Shown here in pieces: positions 22,806-35,236 of a stretch of DNA of 64,000 nt. The DNA lies in the NCBI GenBank assembly GCA_947311845.1, contig CAMZMU010000055.1, positions 16,492,877 to 16,556,876 on the forward strand, written 5' to 3'. Position 1 is the first letter of the stretch, and each line of letters opens with the position of its first letter. Origin of the DNA: Poa pratensis. Its lineage: Eukaryota > Streptophyta > Magnoliopsida > Poales > Poaceae. Below the pieces are notes generated by a model that was given only the letters and a program-made list of their open reading frames with translations, was not told the DNA's origin and did not search any database. The position numbers and the translations under genes were made by a program.

Positions 22806-23534
22806 GTACATGACTTATCATCATCAAAGTATACCGTCCGATTGTTGCATCTATGTCGCTGGTATATGAGCTTGTTCCCTGTAAAGATACGACATGCTTC
22901 ATCAATTGTCTATCTCAAATCCATGGCCTAATCTCGATGAGACATGGTCAAAATCATCGTTTTCGTCTTATGTCTAGTGCCGACGAGGCTAGACAAAATC
23001 ATCGCCTTGTGATGACGAGTCTCGATCACTATGAATCAACACGTTTTAATTTTGATGAGATGGACACACCGTTGCTGGGCACCGACGAGGCAAAAGCAAC
23101 ACGTACACATGTCCAATTTGATGAAGTTCAGGCTATATGGCTGGGCACCGACGAGGCAAAGGCCACCCTCTTCATCTATTCAATCTCACTCTTAATTATG
23201 CACGTCGAGATCATCTCGTGATCGTGTTTCGACGGAACAAAGCCCCTCTTCTTCTCTGGTTCATGTAACACGACGACGACTACGACGCAGCTTAATCGGA
23301 GGTTTTCTGTAGGCTTGACCCTGCAGATGTAATTAACCGGATGCTTTGCAAAAGCGCCGGGAATTCAGCGGACTACACGCAATCTTTCAGTCAGATCTCC
23401 TTCGTTGTTGTAGAAGGCAAAATAGGCAAACTCCTATGGGACCATGTACATGTACTTTGTATTCAATACAATATCAATAAAGATACAGAGTTCCCATATA
23501 TATACTGTGTGTTTGTCATATCCACCGTGGGGCC

Positions 23535-24440
23535 CAAGGCATCGGGAGTTTTGTTTCAGCCGGGAGCATTGGGCGAGATCGGCAAGACTATGGCAGTTGG
23601 TCGCGCCCGCATCATCAACAACTTTGGGTGCATCGAAGACGACGGGTCCTACGTCCCAGCAAACGACGCACTAGTGTCAAGCTTCGTCGTCCCCTTCGGC
23701 ACCATCAACATCTTCATGGGTTTTACGGCTGAGGTGTATGGATTCCCCAGGGGATCCGCCGCCTTTTGGCCCACCCACCCCCCATCGATTATGCAATCGA
23801 GCAACAACACAGATCGGATCAGGCCTTTGTCTATCGCGATCTGAGTGACTCTGATACCCAAAGCGATTTGACTCCAGCTCTTATGAGCTTATGGAGCCCG
23901 CCTCTCGCTTTGTCGGTGTAATTGACGCATCTGGCCCTAAGCCGGCCGAATCTGACCCTGAGTCAATATTACCTGCCTTACAGACAGGAGCAGACTCAGA
24001 AGCCGGATTTGATGGCACCGCTCCAATGGCGGAAGATTCAGATCTCGATGAGCATAAGGAGGAAGATTTTGCAGCACAGGTTGCCGCGCGAGGCTATGGC
24101 TCATCCGATCCAAATGAAGTCTTAATGACTTTCCTGGCACAGATAGCTATGGAGGATGGTGCGGCCGCGGCTAAACCAGACGAGGCTAAAGTTTCCTCTA
24201 GCATCAAACACATTGGTGATAAGGCGGAAAAAGCCAGAGGATGTGCTGGACCCTAAAAGGCCTCCCCGGCTACGCCTATTGAAGAAGACCTGGAGCAGTC
24301 AAAGGAGGAACACATGCGCGCATTGGAGCTCCTCAAAACACCTTTGGGACCAAATCCAACCGCGGTTGAACTTGAAGAAAGACGGAAAGCGCTCCTGGCT
24401 GAGACTGAAGTCAACATCAAGTATAAGTTGTCTCTCCTGA
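23535..24440 (+). pseudogene. Gypsy gag N-terminal remnant
   Basis: After the displaced primer-site end the sequence reads 'GVLFQPGALGEIGKTMAVG' and, in other frames, 'DEHKEEDFAAQVAARGYGS', 'DPNEVLMTFLAQIAMEDGA' and 'LELLKTPLGPNPTAVELEER'. The last is a segment I recognise from gag of Tat-like grass elements. Frames change near 23840 and 24256. The capsid core and zinc knuckle are absent because of the deletion at about 24440. Confidence 0.65.
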
Positions 24441-25891
24441 ACAAGGAAAATGAAGCAGCGGATGCCTTAGCCAGAATGGGCTCGAAAAGATCGAAGGTGC
24501 CCTCCGATATATTTTTGGAGCACCTGTACGTGCCGTCTATTAAAGGCGGAGATGAGGATGACCCCATGGCTTCGCAATCTGTTTCCGTCATGCTGGTGAA
24601 GCCAGATTGGACACAGCCCTACATAAATTTCCTCCTTAACAAGGAAGAGCCAGAGGATGAAGTATTAAGGCGGCAAGTTGTGCGCAGAGCTAAGGCATAC
24701 ACAATAATAAATGGAGAGCTATACAAGCGGAGTACCACAGGTGTATATCAACGATGCGTTTCGCCGGAAGAAGGACAGAGATACTAGAAGAGATCCATGG
24801 TGGATGTTGCGGTCATCATGCCTCTGCCCGAGCAATTGTCGCCAAAGCTTTTAGACATGGATTCTACTGGCTCACAGCAAAGCAAGACGCAGAAGAACTC
24901 GTCAAGAAATGCGTTGGATGCCAAAAGTATGCAAGACAGCCAAAGATGCCAGCCCAGGAATTGCGCACCATTCCAATCACGTGGCCATTTGCGGTCTGGG
25001 GACTGGACATGGTAGGTCCATTCAGGACTGCGCGAGGCGGCGTCAAACATCTCTTAGTTGCGGTGGATAAATACACCAAGTGGGTTGAAGCTAAGCCCAT
25101 AAAAAAGCTTGATGGGGCAACAGCCAAGAAGTTCGTCATTGAGGTTATAACGAGATTTGGCGTCCCCCACAGTATCATTACGGACAATGGGACAAACTTC
25201 GCCGTAGGAGACTGGCAAAGTACTGTGGTGAAGTTGGTATTCGTTGGACTTAGCATCTGTGGCTCATCCACAATCGAATGGCCAAGTTGAGCGAACCAAC
25301 AGTATAATTCTACAGGGAATAAAGCCAAGATTAGAGGTGCCTTTGCATAGAGCAGCTGGAGCATGGGTAGAAGAATTACCTGCTGTCTTATGGAGCATAC
25401 GCACAACTCCAAGCAGCGCAACAGGCTATACCCCTTTCTTTCTCATATATGGCGCTGAAGCGGTACTCCCAACAGATGTCCTGCACGACACACCTCGTGT
25501 AACAGCCTACGTTGAAGCAGACGCAGAAGAAGCCAGACAGGATGGCTTAGACCTTCTCGAAGAAGAGCGTGAGATAGCGCTTCAGCGCTCCGCCATTTAT
25601 CAGCAGAACATGCGGCGTTACCACAGTCGCAAGGTAAGACGGAGATCGTTTCGAGAAGGCGATTTGGTGCTTCGCCTTGTTCAGCAAAAGGAGCACAAAC
25701 TATCTCCCATATGGGAAGGACCCTTCGTTATCAGCAAAGCGCTTAAGAACGGGGCATATTATCTTGTGGACCTCCGTGATATCGAGAAGAAGAAGAAAAG
25801 AGGCCGCAAAAGGAAAAGGAACGAAGAAGCAGTGCTCAAGGAGACGAAACGTCCTTGGAACATTGAGCAGCTACGTCCTTTTTACACTTAG
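24441..25891 (+). pseudogene. Gypsy RNase H end and integrase, frameshifted
   Basis: The frame fuses gag directly to the C-terminal RNase H motif 'NKENEAADALARMGS' and the spacer 'KPDWTQPYINFL'. Next comes the integrase HHCC finger ('GCCGHH', 'FRHGFYW', 'CVGCQKY'), the core with catalytic D in 'GLDMVGPF' and in 'ITDNGTNF', and, after a frame break near 25215, the E in 'NGQVERTN'. The C-terminus ends 'RPWNIEQLRPFY', typical of this lineage. Residues between the second D and E are partly missing. Protease, RT and most of RNase H are gone. The integrase would join cDNA to host DNA if expressed in a single frame. Confidence 0.85.
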
Positions 25892-26261
25892 CAATTCTAT
25901 TGTAATCACACCATATATGATTATGAAATAAAAGTCTTTGGTTCCCTCAATTATTTTTATGCATGAGTTCTCGCCGTCTTTTATTTCCATTTGATCATAT
26001 ATTTCGATAAAAATATCAATGTTAACCCGAATTGGCTTCGTGCTTGTGGTTACTCACATGATGCTTTTGCCTTAAGGCCTTACAAAAATTAAAATTGCAT
26101 CCGTCTAAGAGTATTTATCTGATCGCGTATATGCTGGCTTGTCTTAGTAGATGCTTTACGCACCAAAAGCCGGCGCCGTTTCTGTGTTTAAACAGTTTGG
26201 TTACTAACCCTGTTGCCAGCGAAGTGTTCCGTGCCTTAGGTTCTGCCAGCATACGAAAAGG

Positions 26262-29200
26262 CTAAAGCATATAAGCCAGAAAACTTAAAGACGGATAAGG
26301 AGCATAGTTTGCAAGCCTTTTAAAAATAAGTGCATGCGTCGCAAAACAAACATGTTCAACAGATAAAAAGGCTCCTGCCATTACAAAACATAACAAGTCT
26401 TTTGTGCCATCTTTCATGACACGCTTAATGCAAAGTTTTTCCTGCATCTTATGCAGGGGACTGAGGAGGCGAAGACGCAGGGGACTTGGATGGATCCAGC
26501 GTAGCTTCAGACTCGCTTCTTCTTCTTCTTCTTCTTCTTCTTCTTCTTCATTTCCGTCTTCTGACTCATCGCCATTGCCAGTGGTGGGTGCTTCGGCTTC
26601 GTCATCAGACACGTCGTCAGGACGGGGAGGCACAGGCTTCTTGGAGAAGAAGATAGACAAGTCTACCATCTCGCAACGGCTGAGGCAAAGCCAGAGACAG
26701 AGGCATAGACCTTTTCTTTGACGAGCTCGTTGCCGTCTCTGTCCTTGGCTGGGAAACACTTGATAACGCGCCACATGTTGACTTCGGGGTAGTGGCCGCG
26801 AACAAGTCCTAGAGCAAGTTTTGCTCCGCCTCTAGCTGCTGAGCGAAGACGCTCCACCACCTCTGGGACGCAGTTCTGAAGAAGTGGCAGCAAGTTGCTG
26901 GTGTTTGTCACTTGGGGCAGCTGTTTTGGGAAGATGTTGGCGACAACGTCTCTTCCCGCAGCATACAGCCCTGACACAATCTCGCCACACTCCAAGATAA
27001 GCTCCAGGCGCGTCTCAGAGGTAAGCCTTTCCCCAAATCCAGCTGGAACTGAGGAAGGGAGGAATGGAAAAAATTAAGGCGCACTGAAGTGTTTGAATAA
27101 AGGCGAAAAGTGACAGAAAGTGCGAGAAGTAAAAGAAGAAAGGCTTACTTAGCAGTTTCTCGTCAATGGCGGTGCTCTCATCAGCTTGGCGTTCAAGACG
27201 ACCTTGTAAGCTCTGGATTAGGAGCCCATCCTTTTCAGCCTGTCGCTGCAGTTTCAGAAGTTCTGCCTTCAGTTTTTGCCTTCAGCAGCGCTGTCTTGGA
27301 CGGCTTTAAGATTGGCCTCGGCCGTCTTTCGGTTCTCCTCCAGTTGCTTAAACAAGGCGGCATTTTCCCGCCTCACAACTTCTATATCGCCAGTCTCGCT
27401 GACGATCTGTTTTGCCTTCGCCACAACAGCTGTGAAAACACATTGCATGTGTTGAGCATCTTATGCTTCAAATGAATTAAACACAATGCATGTGAAAGAA
27501 CATTTACCTTCGTTCGCCTTATTTTTGGCGACGGCTTGCTTGAGCACTTGCCTTTGGTTACTCAGGAGTACCACAGATCGCATGTAAGTTGCTCGCTGCT
27601 CTGCTAAGGCAAGGGCAGTAGTAAGTAACAAAGGTAAAGACAATAAGTATAGCTACAAGGGCTTGGGGACTGAGTCTTTATCAACATTAAAGAAAGGCCA
27701 TTACGTCGGCTTAGTCAAAACAACGTAATGCCCGGGGACTAGTATGTACATAAAGACGGAATGTTTACCTGCATCATGGCCTTCAAGGCTTTGTAGCTCT
27801 TCTTCATTGTGACGTACAGCTCGTCACAATTGTCTTCCAGATTCAATATGGTCAATGTTGACCAACTGGCCTTAGCTTCGGAGGCGGCTCGTTGCGCTCC
27901 TTCTCATCGGCAAGCATGGCGGCGATGTTGGGTAAGATGTACCCCTCGTCGTCAAAGAGCTCTTGCTTCACCATGTTGCGGATAGCCTCACGAGTAATGG
28001 GCTCGTTCGGCTCCTCTGACTGAAGTACCGCCGCCTTCCCAGCAGCGGCAGCCCTGGCCAACTTTTCAGTTTCCGTCTTATCAGGTAAGACGGCTGAGTC
28101 CAATCTATATGATGATCTTCAGATGGGCCTGGGCTGTCTCTTGTTGAACGGAGGGAGTGGGGGGAGCGATGGCGGAGAGGGCTCAGTCTTCTTTGCCTGG
28201 AAGAAATTACTTTCTTCCTCTTGAGAGGCGCAGTTGGTTTGATCCTGCAAATCACATACAAAATAAGATAACATTCATAGACATTGTTCGCCTTACTAAA
28301 GAAATTGAGGTTCGGCTTACTTCTGTACTGGAGCATTGAAGGCCGCATCTTCATCGTCCTCAATGTCGAGCACTTCGGCGTTAACAGGGATGGCTTTTCA
28401 CGCTTCCGCCTTTCTGCTGCTGAAGTTGCTGCAGTGGCTCCTGAAGCCTTTCGTTTCCGAGTCTTTGGGGCTCGGGTGCCGCTTCAGGCACGTAAAACAA
28501 AGGAGCCAGCAGATTATCCGGCAAAAGGGCGAGCTGAAATCAAAAGTGGTGTTAGTAAGGCAAACATTGTGGAAGTGTAAAAACAGTAATGGTAAATGCC
28601 TTACCTTGGAGCCGGGTTGGCGGCTGTGTACATAGGACGCTGCTCTGTGAGCTGGATCCTTTCCTTGGCAATCCTCTTAAAGCGATACACAGGGCGTCGT
28701 GCGTAAGGTCACTCTCACTAACACGGAGGGGATCTTTCTTCTGGTCCGTGTAGTGGCACATGAGGCCTTTGCGATCTTTCAAAGGCTGGATTCGCCTTGA
28801 CAACCAACATAGGATGGTGTCTGCGCCCGTGAGTTTGGGCACAGCAGTCTTTGTTAAGTACTCAATCCGCCTTTGCATGCGACGGAGGTTGTCAGGAAGG
28901 ACCTTCAGCGGTTTTTCGCCCCAAGAGAGGCGGGCTCCGCAGGCAAAGGAGAAAAGCGAGGAAGTCCTATGTCTTTGCCTACTGGCGCCATGTCTTTGCA
29001 GTAGAAGAAGGAGCTATTCCAGCCTTTAATGGAATCTATTTTTGGCGCCTTAGGATACCAGTCTCTGCCTCTACGAAGGTTGATGCTAACTGTTCCTAAG
29101 GAAAGCAGTTCTTCCTTCTCTGTTTGGCGCTTGCAGTAAAGCAGTACTTGAAGAATTCTAAGCTGGGCTCTATGCCTAGTATCCTTCGAATAAAGCCATA

Positions 29201-29696
29201 AAGCCAGCTATGTACAAGATACTATTGGGGCCTACGCTATGAGGCTGAAGGCCATAGTAGTCTAAGACTGATTGGAAAAAAGGATGCGGAGGCAAAGACA
29301 AACCGCGAGGAGATGTGAGACGAGGAGCACTCGTTCATCGCCGGCGGGATCTGGAGCAGGGTGGCCGTACGCTGACCGCCAGTGGCAGTTCTCCTTTGGT
29401 GGGAGGATGCCCTCCTTTTCCAGCTGCGTGAGGTCCGCGTCGGTGATGGTGGAAGCTGCCCAGTTGCGGGATGATGCTTCCTCTCCCTCCTCCTCTGCCT
29501 CCGCCGCATCGCCCTCGTCGGAGGGCTGGGCATTCTTCTCTGCTTCGATGGAGGTGGCCGCAGAACTTGTCGCCGCTGCCGCGCGAGATGCAGATGCATC
29601 CGCGGTGCTCGATCCCCTCATGGCCAGATCTTGTCCCTCCGTCGCCGCCGACGCCGCCGCCGTTGCCGCTCCCGCGGTCGCATCGGAGCTCTCCAT
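26262..29696 (-). pseudogene. Antisense gene of the Tat-like element ('putative gypsy type transposon' family)
   Basis: On the strand opposite to gag-pol, an ATG at 29696 opens an Ala/Ser/Glu-rich N-terminus followed by 'LTQLEKEGILPP'. Shifted frames then give 'PPHPFFQSVLDYYGLQPHSV' and, at 28878-28552, 'TILCWLSRRIQPLKDR'. This fits the plant antisense protein annotated as Transposase_28. Clear introns with GT...AG ends lie at about 28530-28602, 28247-28321, 27600-27767 and 27430-27507. A coiled-coil-like exon follows (about 27170-27430). The end holds an acidic GAA-repeat stretch (26515-26549). Function is unknown. One-base shifts near 29307 and 29176 break the frame. Confidence 0.7.
26515..26549. 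repeat. (CTT)n microsatellite
   Basis: About 11 CTT units; on the minus strand they encode a poly-glutamate run near the end of the antisense gene. Confidence 0.9.
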
Positions 29697-30198
29697 GGGT
29701 GGGTGCGCAGGTGGTGGTGGTGGAGCTCGCCGGAGTTCAGATGGGATGGCGCGAGGAGGACGATGAACAGGGAAATGAACCAGATGGAGAAAATCAGTTC
29801 CCCTTTTATGGGGGCCGTGCGCCGCGATTAGTGCGGTGAGATAACGTCCGCGCGATTTTCGCCACGCGTCCCGCAACGGTCAGATAATGGGCATCTTCTC
29901 CCGCACGCCTCGGAGATCGTGTGCGGAAAAATAGCAGTAATGGCGTCACAACGTCTCTTTGCTTGTCCAGACTGTCGTGGACTGGCTTTGACTGCGGTGA
30001 CGTCATGACAAGACTCGACGCTGACAGAATCTTTCTGCCAGATTGTTCAAAGTGCAGGAGAGTTCGGCTTAATCCTTAAGGCAGACTGAATGTCTCATTT
30101 TGGAATGCTCCAAGCTCTTCTGTCCGCCTTGCGCAAAGGCGAAAGCCCGTGTTTCACAAAGACGGCAAACGAAGAACTTAAACCTTTCCGGGGACTAC

Positions 30199-30701
30199 TG
30201 TGGAGGTTATGCCGAACGGGTATACCTGCCACGGTGGATAAAACCTGGCCCACCAAGGAGGCCCATCAGATAAAGCCGGAGGGCTTAATGGAGAAGGCCT
30301 CATGGGCTTAGGCGCAAGGATAAGCTCTGGGCTGGCTTAGTGAAGTCCAAGACGAAGGCCTGGCTGCGTTCGCCTTAGGGAGCAAGTTAGGGTTTGTTAC
30401 CGTGTTAGTCTAGGACTCGTGATCTAGGTCGGTTAAGGCTTTCCTTGTAGGGGAAGGCTTGGCGCCTTTATAAGCCAGCCTTCCAGCAGCCTTAGGGCAC
30501 GCATACAATCTCATTGTAACCTGTACACATATTTCCTTGAGTGAATTATAGCAGCACGTAGGATCTCGCCACCGTCGTGAGATCCGAAGCTGGGTAAGAT
30601 CGTGTGTGCAATCCCGTCACTGGAACCCTCTACGTTCTTCCCCACCTCTCTACGGTACGTATGAATCCATATAGTAGTTCCGCGTTACCAATACCTCGAC
30701 A
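30199..30701 (+). repeat. 3' LTR of the Gypsy element
   Basis: 503 bp with a few substitutions and small indels against the 5' LTR (for example AAGAAGCCCTATC versus AAGGAGGCCCATC near the start, and CATATTCTCC versus CATATTTCC). The insertion is therefore older than the LARD-like one at 9889. Confidence 0.92.
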
Positions 30702-30706
30702 TCTGT

Positions 30707-33264
30707 GAAGGAAGACAAACATATTGATGTTGTTAATCAATGATGTCTGTGTTGTTGCTGGTTATAGAAAATCTTATTCCTGACCTGCTAGTGTTTCTTC
30801 TAAGGACATGGGATGGAAGAGCTGCGAGAATGCCACCAGGTTTGTGGTTTCTATTTTTTTATAGACTTCCAACACATATCCTATAGCTTTATCCTAAGGG
30901 CAAGTAAAGATTATCTTGTCCGCTCTTCGTTGAATGCAATCCAAGAATAATGCTATCACCGTAAATGATTTAGGCAGAACTGAATAAGAGGTTCTACTCA
31001 GAGTTTTGCTAGGCGGATCTGATAAAAGTCAATGGGAACAAGTCATTTAACACTGCAGAAGAGCACATCTATTTTCTATGGAGTGAGCAATTAATTCATG
31101 AGCTTTTGTAATGAGTTAGAAATAAAGGAGAGATGCATGAGAATTTTCTTTTAGCAAATTCTTATTAATGAGCAAGCTAATTAATAAGCGACAATTTTCC
31201 AAATATGTTTTGGGCCTGCCACATTTATATAGTTGCATCGTTTTCCATTGTAGTCCGTCAGCATGTCACTCTTGTCATCACAATGGGACCTGAAGATTTC
31301 TTCGAGACTACACCACATTCTTTTTGTCACACAATTACATAACAAGCTTTTCTGTCATAAAATTTCAGGGTTTGTTCTGCCACTATAAATGTAAATTCAC
31401 CGCACTTCTCAGGACGGATGGATGGTTTCATTTGTCTACTAGTCAAGTGGGGAAAACAATGATCAGGTAATCACCTCCCTCACAAAGCATTGGGTGCTCA
31501 GCTATGAGAAAACACGCAGTGTCATTTTTCTTGGCTGTGTCACATTTTGATAAAATGAGGTCATGTATCAACATATCCTTTCTCAAAATATTGTGCCAGT
31601 TCTTAGGTAATAAATAAATAAGTTACAATTTTCTTCAGCAAGCTGCATTGTGTTCATTTTCGTAATAGATTCACGTAATCAAGAAAGGCACTCTTATTTT
31701 TTCTAATTTTTTTTTGAATGATTATTTTTCTAAATTATTATAACAAAGAATTTGCATAACTATAATTTTTGGGAACAAAAGTTGACGTCTAAATAGTAAG
31801 AATCGGAATGGAAAAATTCAAGAGTTGATGGCTTGGAGTATGCCGTTGCTCGCTTGCAGTAGATCTTATACAGCACCCCACCCCTTTGTTTTCTAAAACA
31901 TCATGCTCTTCTCTAACATAGAAGTGTTTTCTTCATGCAGCATCAATCCTTAATTCCTTATAAAATAGGATTAGTACTCTATCAATACTTCTAGGTTAGC
32001 AGTGTGAGAGAAATAGTTTTTGGGATTAGTTTTTCTTGGCTACAATATATGGTTTAGCTTACATACTTGATTCAGATGCCAGGTTTCATGTACACTTTCG
32101 CTATCATTTCTCTCTTTATTGGGATCTTTTCAAGTCATCTCTCTCTTTATTGGGATCTTTACAAGTAATCTCTCTAAAAGTTACAGTGGCCATGCTTTCC
32201 CACCCTTCCAATTTGATCAAAATTGCCCACTGATGTGTTCTCCTCACGGAGATTAACCCGTTTGTCTTCTCTAACATCGGGTTTGAGATGTTGTATTATT
32301 TCCTAGCAGTAAGTAGTACTTTGTTGAAAACTCCCCCAAAAATGAAGTAAGCAAGCTGATTGCTCGCTTACGGGTTCTCTTTGCTTAGAGGTTTCTTTCA
32401 ATTTGTATTGGAAGGAGCACAACAACTTCTGGCAGATTGGTCATAAGGTGAGGAGATAACATGCAACTTTTATGTAGCTAAGCTTTATATGCAAGTCGTT
32501 TCAGTCCACTATTAGCAGATTTAGATCCAGTGGACAAGTCCAGCAATCTGAGAATGGTTCCTGTAGTGAGTTTAGCATTTGCGTTTCTATGAATGTGCGG
32601 GTACTAGGATAGCGGTGTTTTAGTTAACCCGAGTTACTATGGTCTGTACCATGAGGCTCTCACACGAGCTGTCCATAACTCGATATGATATGAGCTCTTC
32701 ATTCAGATGAAGAACTTGTTACTTAGATCTCAATTTTCATTCATTTCTATGATGCTCTCACACTTTTCGCTATTCTATGTGAGAAATGGCCATGCATTTC
32801 TATTCTCTCACCCCTGGACGTCACTACACGGACGATATGCAGCTCATGACGGGGCTTCACATGGTTGACGATATCTGCTGTCGTGATTGTTGGTTGTGAG
32901 GTGCTTGGTTGGAAGTGCAAGAGAGCCTATGATGAATCCCAGAAGTACAAGGAAGGGAAGTTCATATTTGAGAAATCCAAGTTGTGCACGAGAATTGGTA
33001 GCAGTCATTTGTAAGCACATGTTTCTGTGCATATGTTTGGGAACCATTTTATCATTTTCTATACATGGATGATTAACAGTGTTCGATTTTTGTAAACATC
33101 AAATTAAGTAATGCATCGCTTTCTTTTAGCAGTTTTTTCTACGTTTGTACGGACGGATTTTGTGGTTTAATGAATCACATCACTGGAGACGTACTCTTTA
33201 TTTTCTTTCTTCATGTTAATTACCATATACATATAAAGACATACAAGTTACCATACGGTTTGAT
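30707..33264. other. Intergenic DNA after the Gypsy insertion
   Basis: The first 175 bases continue the duplicated WTF9 3' flank and include the empty hAT site. The rest is AT-rich, with no frame longer than about 70 codons. A roughly 38-bp tandem duplication (TCTCTCTTTATTGGGATCTT) lies at about 32110-32180. Part may belong to the Helitron that ends at 33299, but I could not find its 5' end. Confidence 0.6.
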
Positions 33265-33270
33265 AATATA

Positions 33271-33299
33271 GGCGTTCAACGCACGTGCATGCCTACTAG
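33271..33299 (+). mobile_element. Helitron 3' terminus (end D)
   Basis: The sequence has a short stem GCGTT-C-AACGC followed by GCATGCCTA and CTAG at 33296-33299, with T as the next base. Hairpin, short spacer, CTRR and a following T are the Helitron 3' signature. The 5' TC end was not located. Confidence 0.6.
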
Positions 33300-33499
33300 T
33301 ACATAATCATAATTGTGATGTAGGACAACGAAATTACAACCATAACACACCAGATAGCTGAATAATAATGCAAGCAGCAAGTCCATACATTTGCACTAAA
33401 CAACAATAATAATAAAAGATTCTGTTCTCGCGAACTGACAAGTTATACATAATAATAACTGTCTGTAGACAATAATGACGAAATTACAACCATAACACA

Positions 33500-35236
33500 T
33501 CACGTATATCTCCTGCAATAATATGAGATAGCTGAATCGATATCATCTTTATGGCGACGAAGCCAGGGTGAAGTAGATGTGTAACTGATAAAATCTTGAT
33601 CCAAGTACTCCACGAAATCAATGTCTCTGTCAGGATCGAAACATCTGTAGTCAGCATCACTTGTGACTAGGCAATCCAAGTCTTTACCCACTCCATCGAT
33701 GTTGTAGTACTGCCCACCATCAAAGGTCTTCGAATAATCCGGGTGATCGACTTGGAAGTCTCCAGTGAGACATGCATGGCAACTATCTGCATTTTGAAGA
33801 AGCAGTATGAGAAAGACGAACCCATTGGAGGAATATGAAAAACAAAAAGTACGAACATTTCTAAGAGTATGGCTGCTAGGCTAGAAGCAACTGATCTGAA
33901 AGTTCAAATACAAGTCAGCAAGAGGGGCAGGGAAACCATTCGCCACTGCTGTTAGCAGACGTTTTCAGATTAGGTACCATGAACAGCCCAGGCAGACAAA
34001 CCCCAAACAACTAGTGATTATACTTAACAATAATAATGACTAGTAATAAGAGTCTTCGTTGGGTTCAATATGCCACAAAGCAATATCGATGAGTAGCACA
34101 TAATAATTTAAGTACTGAAAAGTGCAAAGCAATTGGAGGTCAAAGAGCATACCAACTTCACTTGGTGATGGCTGTATTATACAGCACGTGGAGATGTCCT
34201 CTTCAGAAAAATCAGGGCCAGACGGACAAAGTGCTTCAGCAAAGAAAAACGCAGGAGCTTCTTTAGCACAAGAGGGATCCTCTGGCAACGCGATGAAACT
34301 GATATGAAAAGATTCAGCCATATTGAACTCATCCGGCAGGGAACCTAAGCCATAGACGATATGAAGCAGGTAACGTTCCCCAGTTTGCTGCGCATACTTG
34401 CTCAACGCTGCATCCGCTAGTTGGACCCATTTTCTATACCATCTTATGAGATGTTTCCTCCTCCTATCTATGAGTTTGAAGGCCGTCGTGAACCGGTCTT
34501 GAAGAGGAGGGTGTGGCAGCTCATCTGGTAGTGGGGAAGGCAGCACCATGGCGGAAATGCGCAGAATGTCCTCTGTGGAAAGCATGTGCTTAGTGTTGAG
34601 CAGCAAGACGGCGTCCTGGATCACAGAGGGCATCACGGAAGAAGCAAAGAGTGCAAAGGCCGAAGCTTTTGGATGCCGCGCGGCCTTGGCAGCCGCCTGA
34701 AAGGCCGCTTCCGCTTCCGCCTCCGATTCCGCTGTCTGACGGAACAAGGACCGTGCAGCCCCACGTGCGGAGGCAACGGCAGCACGGAGATCAGCCCCGG
34801 AGACACTAAGGTGCCAAAGGGCGTCGTCGTCGGAGAGGCCAGGACAGTGATGGCGAAGGGCGTCAACCAATCCATCAAGTGAGCGCTGAACGACGCGGCT
34901 TATGACACACTTGTTGATGACGGCGGCATCGATCCGGTCGCCGGGGCGGAGGGGAAACGCGGCGGAGTACCAGATAGAGTTGAGGAGGATGTTGTCGACG
35001 GGGTGGAGAGGGCCGTAGCAGTGACCGGCGACAAGGAGGCCGCGCTCTAGGGTAGTGTTGAGGTCGGCGGTGGGCAGGCGGGAGATGGCGTCGAGGTAGT
35101 AGCCGTGGATCTGGCCCTGCAGGCTCCGCCGCAGGGCGCAAATATCTAGAGGCCTCTCCGGCTCCTCTCTGAGCGATAGCTTGGAGAGAGCCTCCGCCTT
35201 AGCGCGCCGGCGGCGGCGGCTGCGACGAGCAGACAT
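33500..35236 (-). CDS. PIR2-like helical domain / DUF3615-type protein, two exons, intact
   Basis: Exon 1 is 35236-34153 and exon 2 is 33786-33500. The intron 34152-33787 has GT...AG ends (GTATGC...TTTTGAAGAAG-side acceptor ATGCAG). Joined length is 1371 nt, a 456-residue protein with no internal stop. A basic Arg-rich start (SARRSRRRRRAKAEALSKL) precedes 'SLQGQIHGYYLDAISRLP' and 'GLLVAGHCYGPLHPVDNILL', the pattern of grass PIR2-like helical proteins. The C-terminal exon holds Cys/His residues (DSCHACLTGDF, VDHPDYSKTFDGGQYY) fitting DUF3615. Function is unknown; the family is expanded in grasses. A Helitron ends 129 bases upstream of the ATG and so replaces most of the upstream promoter region. 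Confidence 0.8.

Larger units (their letters stand above)
21360..23521. mobile_element. 2.2-kb insert splitting the Gypsy primer binding site
   Basis: Related grass Gypsy elements carry a primer site of the form GTTGGCGCCCACCGTGGGGC directly after the LTR. Here GTTGG follows the LTR at 21356-21360, but CCACCGTGGGGCC resumes only at about 23522. The intervening DNA has its own TATA-like box, a 48-bp minisatellite and an AATAAA near the end, and no similarity to the Gypsy body. Its left edge GGGCCTGTTTG resembles ends of grass hAT or Harbinger MITEs. I could not define termini or a target duplication, so its class is open. Confidence 0.6.
20852..30701 (+). mobile_element. Ty3/Gypsy retrotransposon, Tat-like, deleted and interrupted
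   Basis: LTRs of 504 and 503 bp start TGTGGAGGTTATGCCGAACG and end TACCTCGACA. A perfect 5-bp target duplication TCTGT lies at 20847-20851 and 30702-30706. Inside are a displaced primer site, a gag remnant, RNase H-integrase on the plus strand, and a multi-exon antisense gene before the 3' LTR. That antisense gene is characteristic of the Tat lineage (Grande/RIRE2-like). Protease and RT are missing, so the copy is non-autonomous. A purine tract (CCGGGGACTAC) precedes the 3' LTR. Confidence 0.92.
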
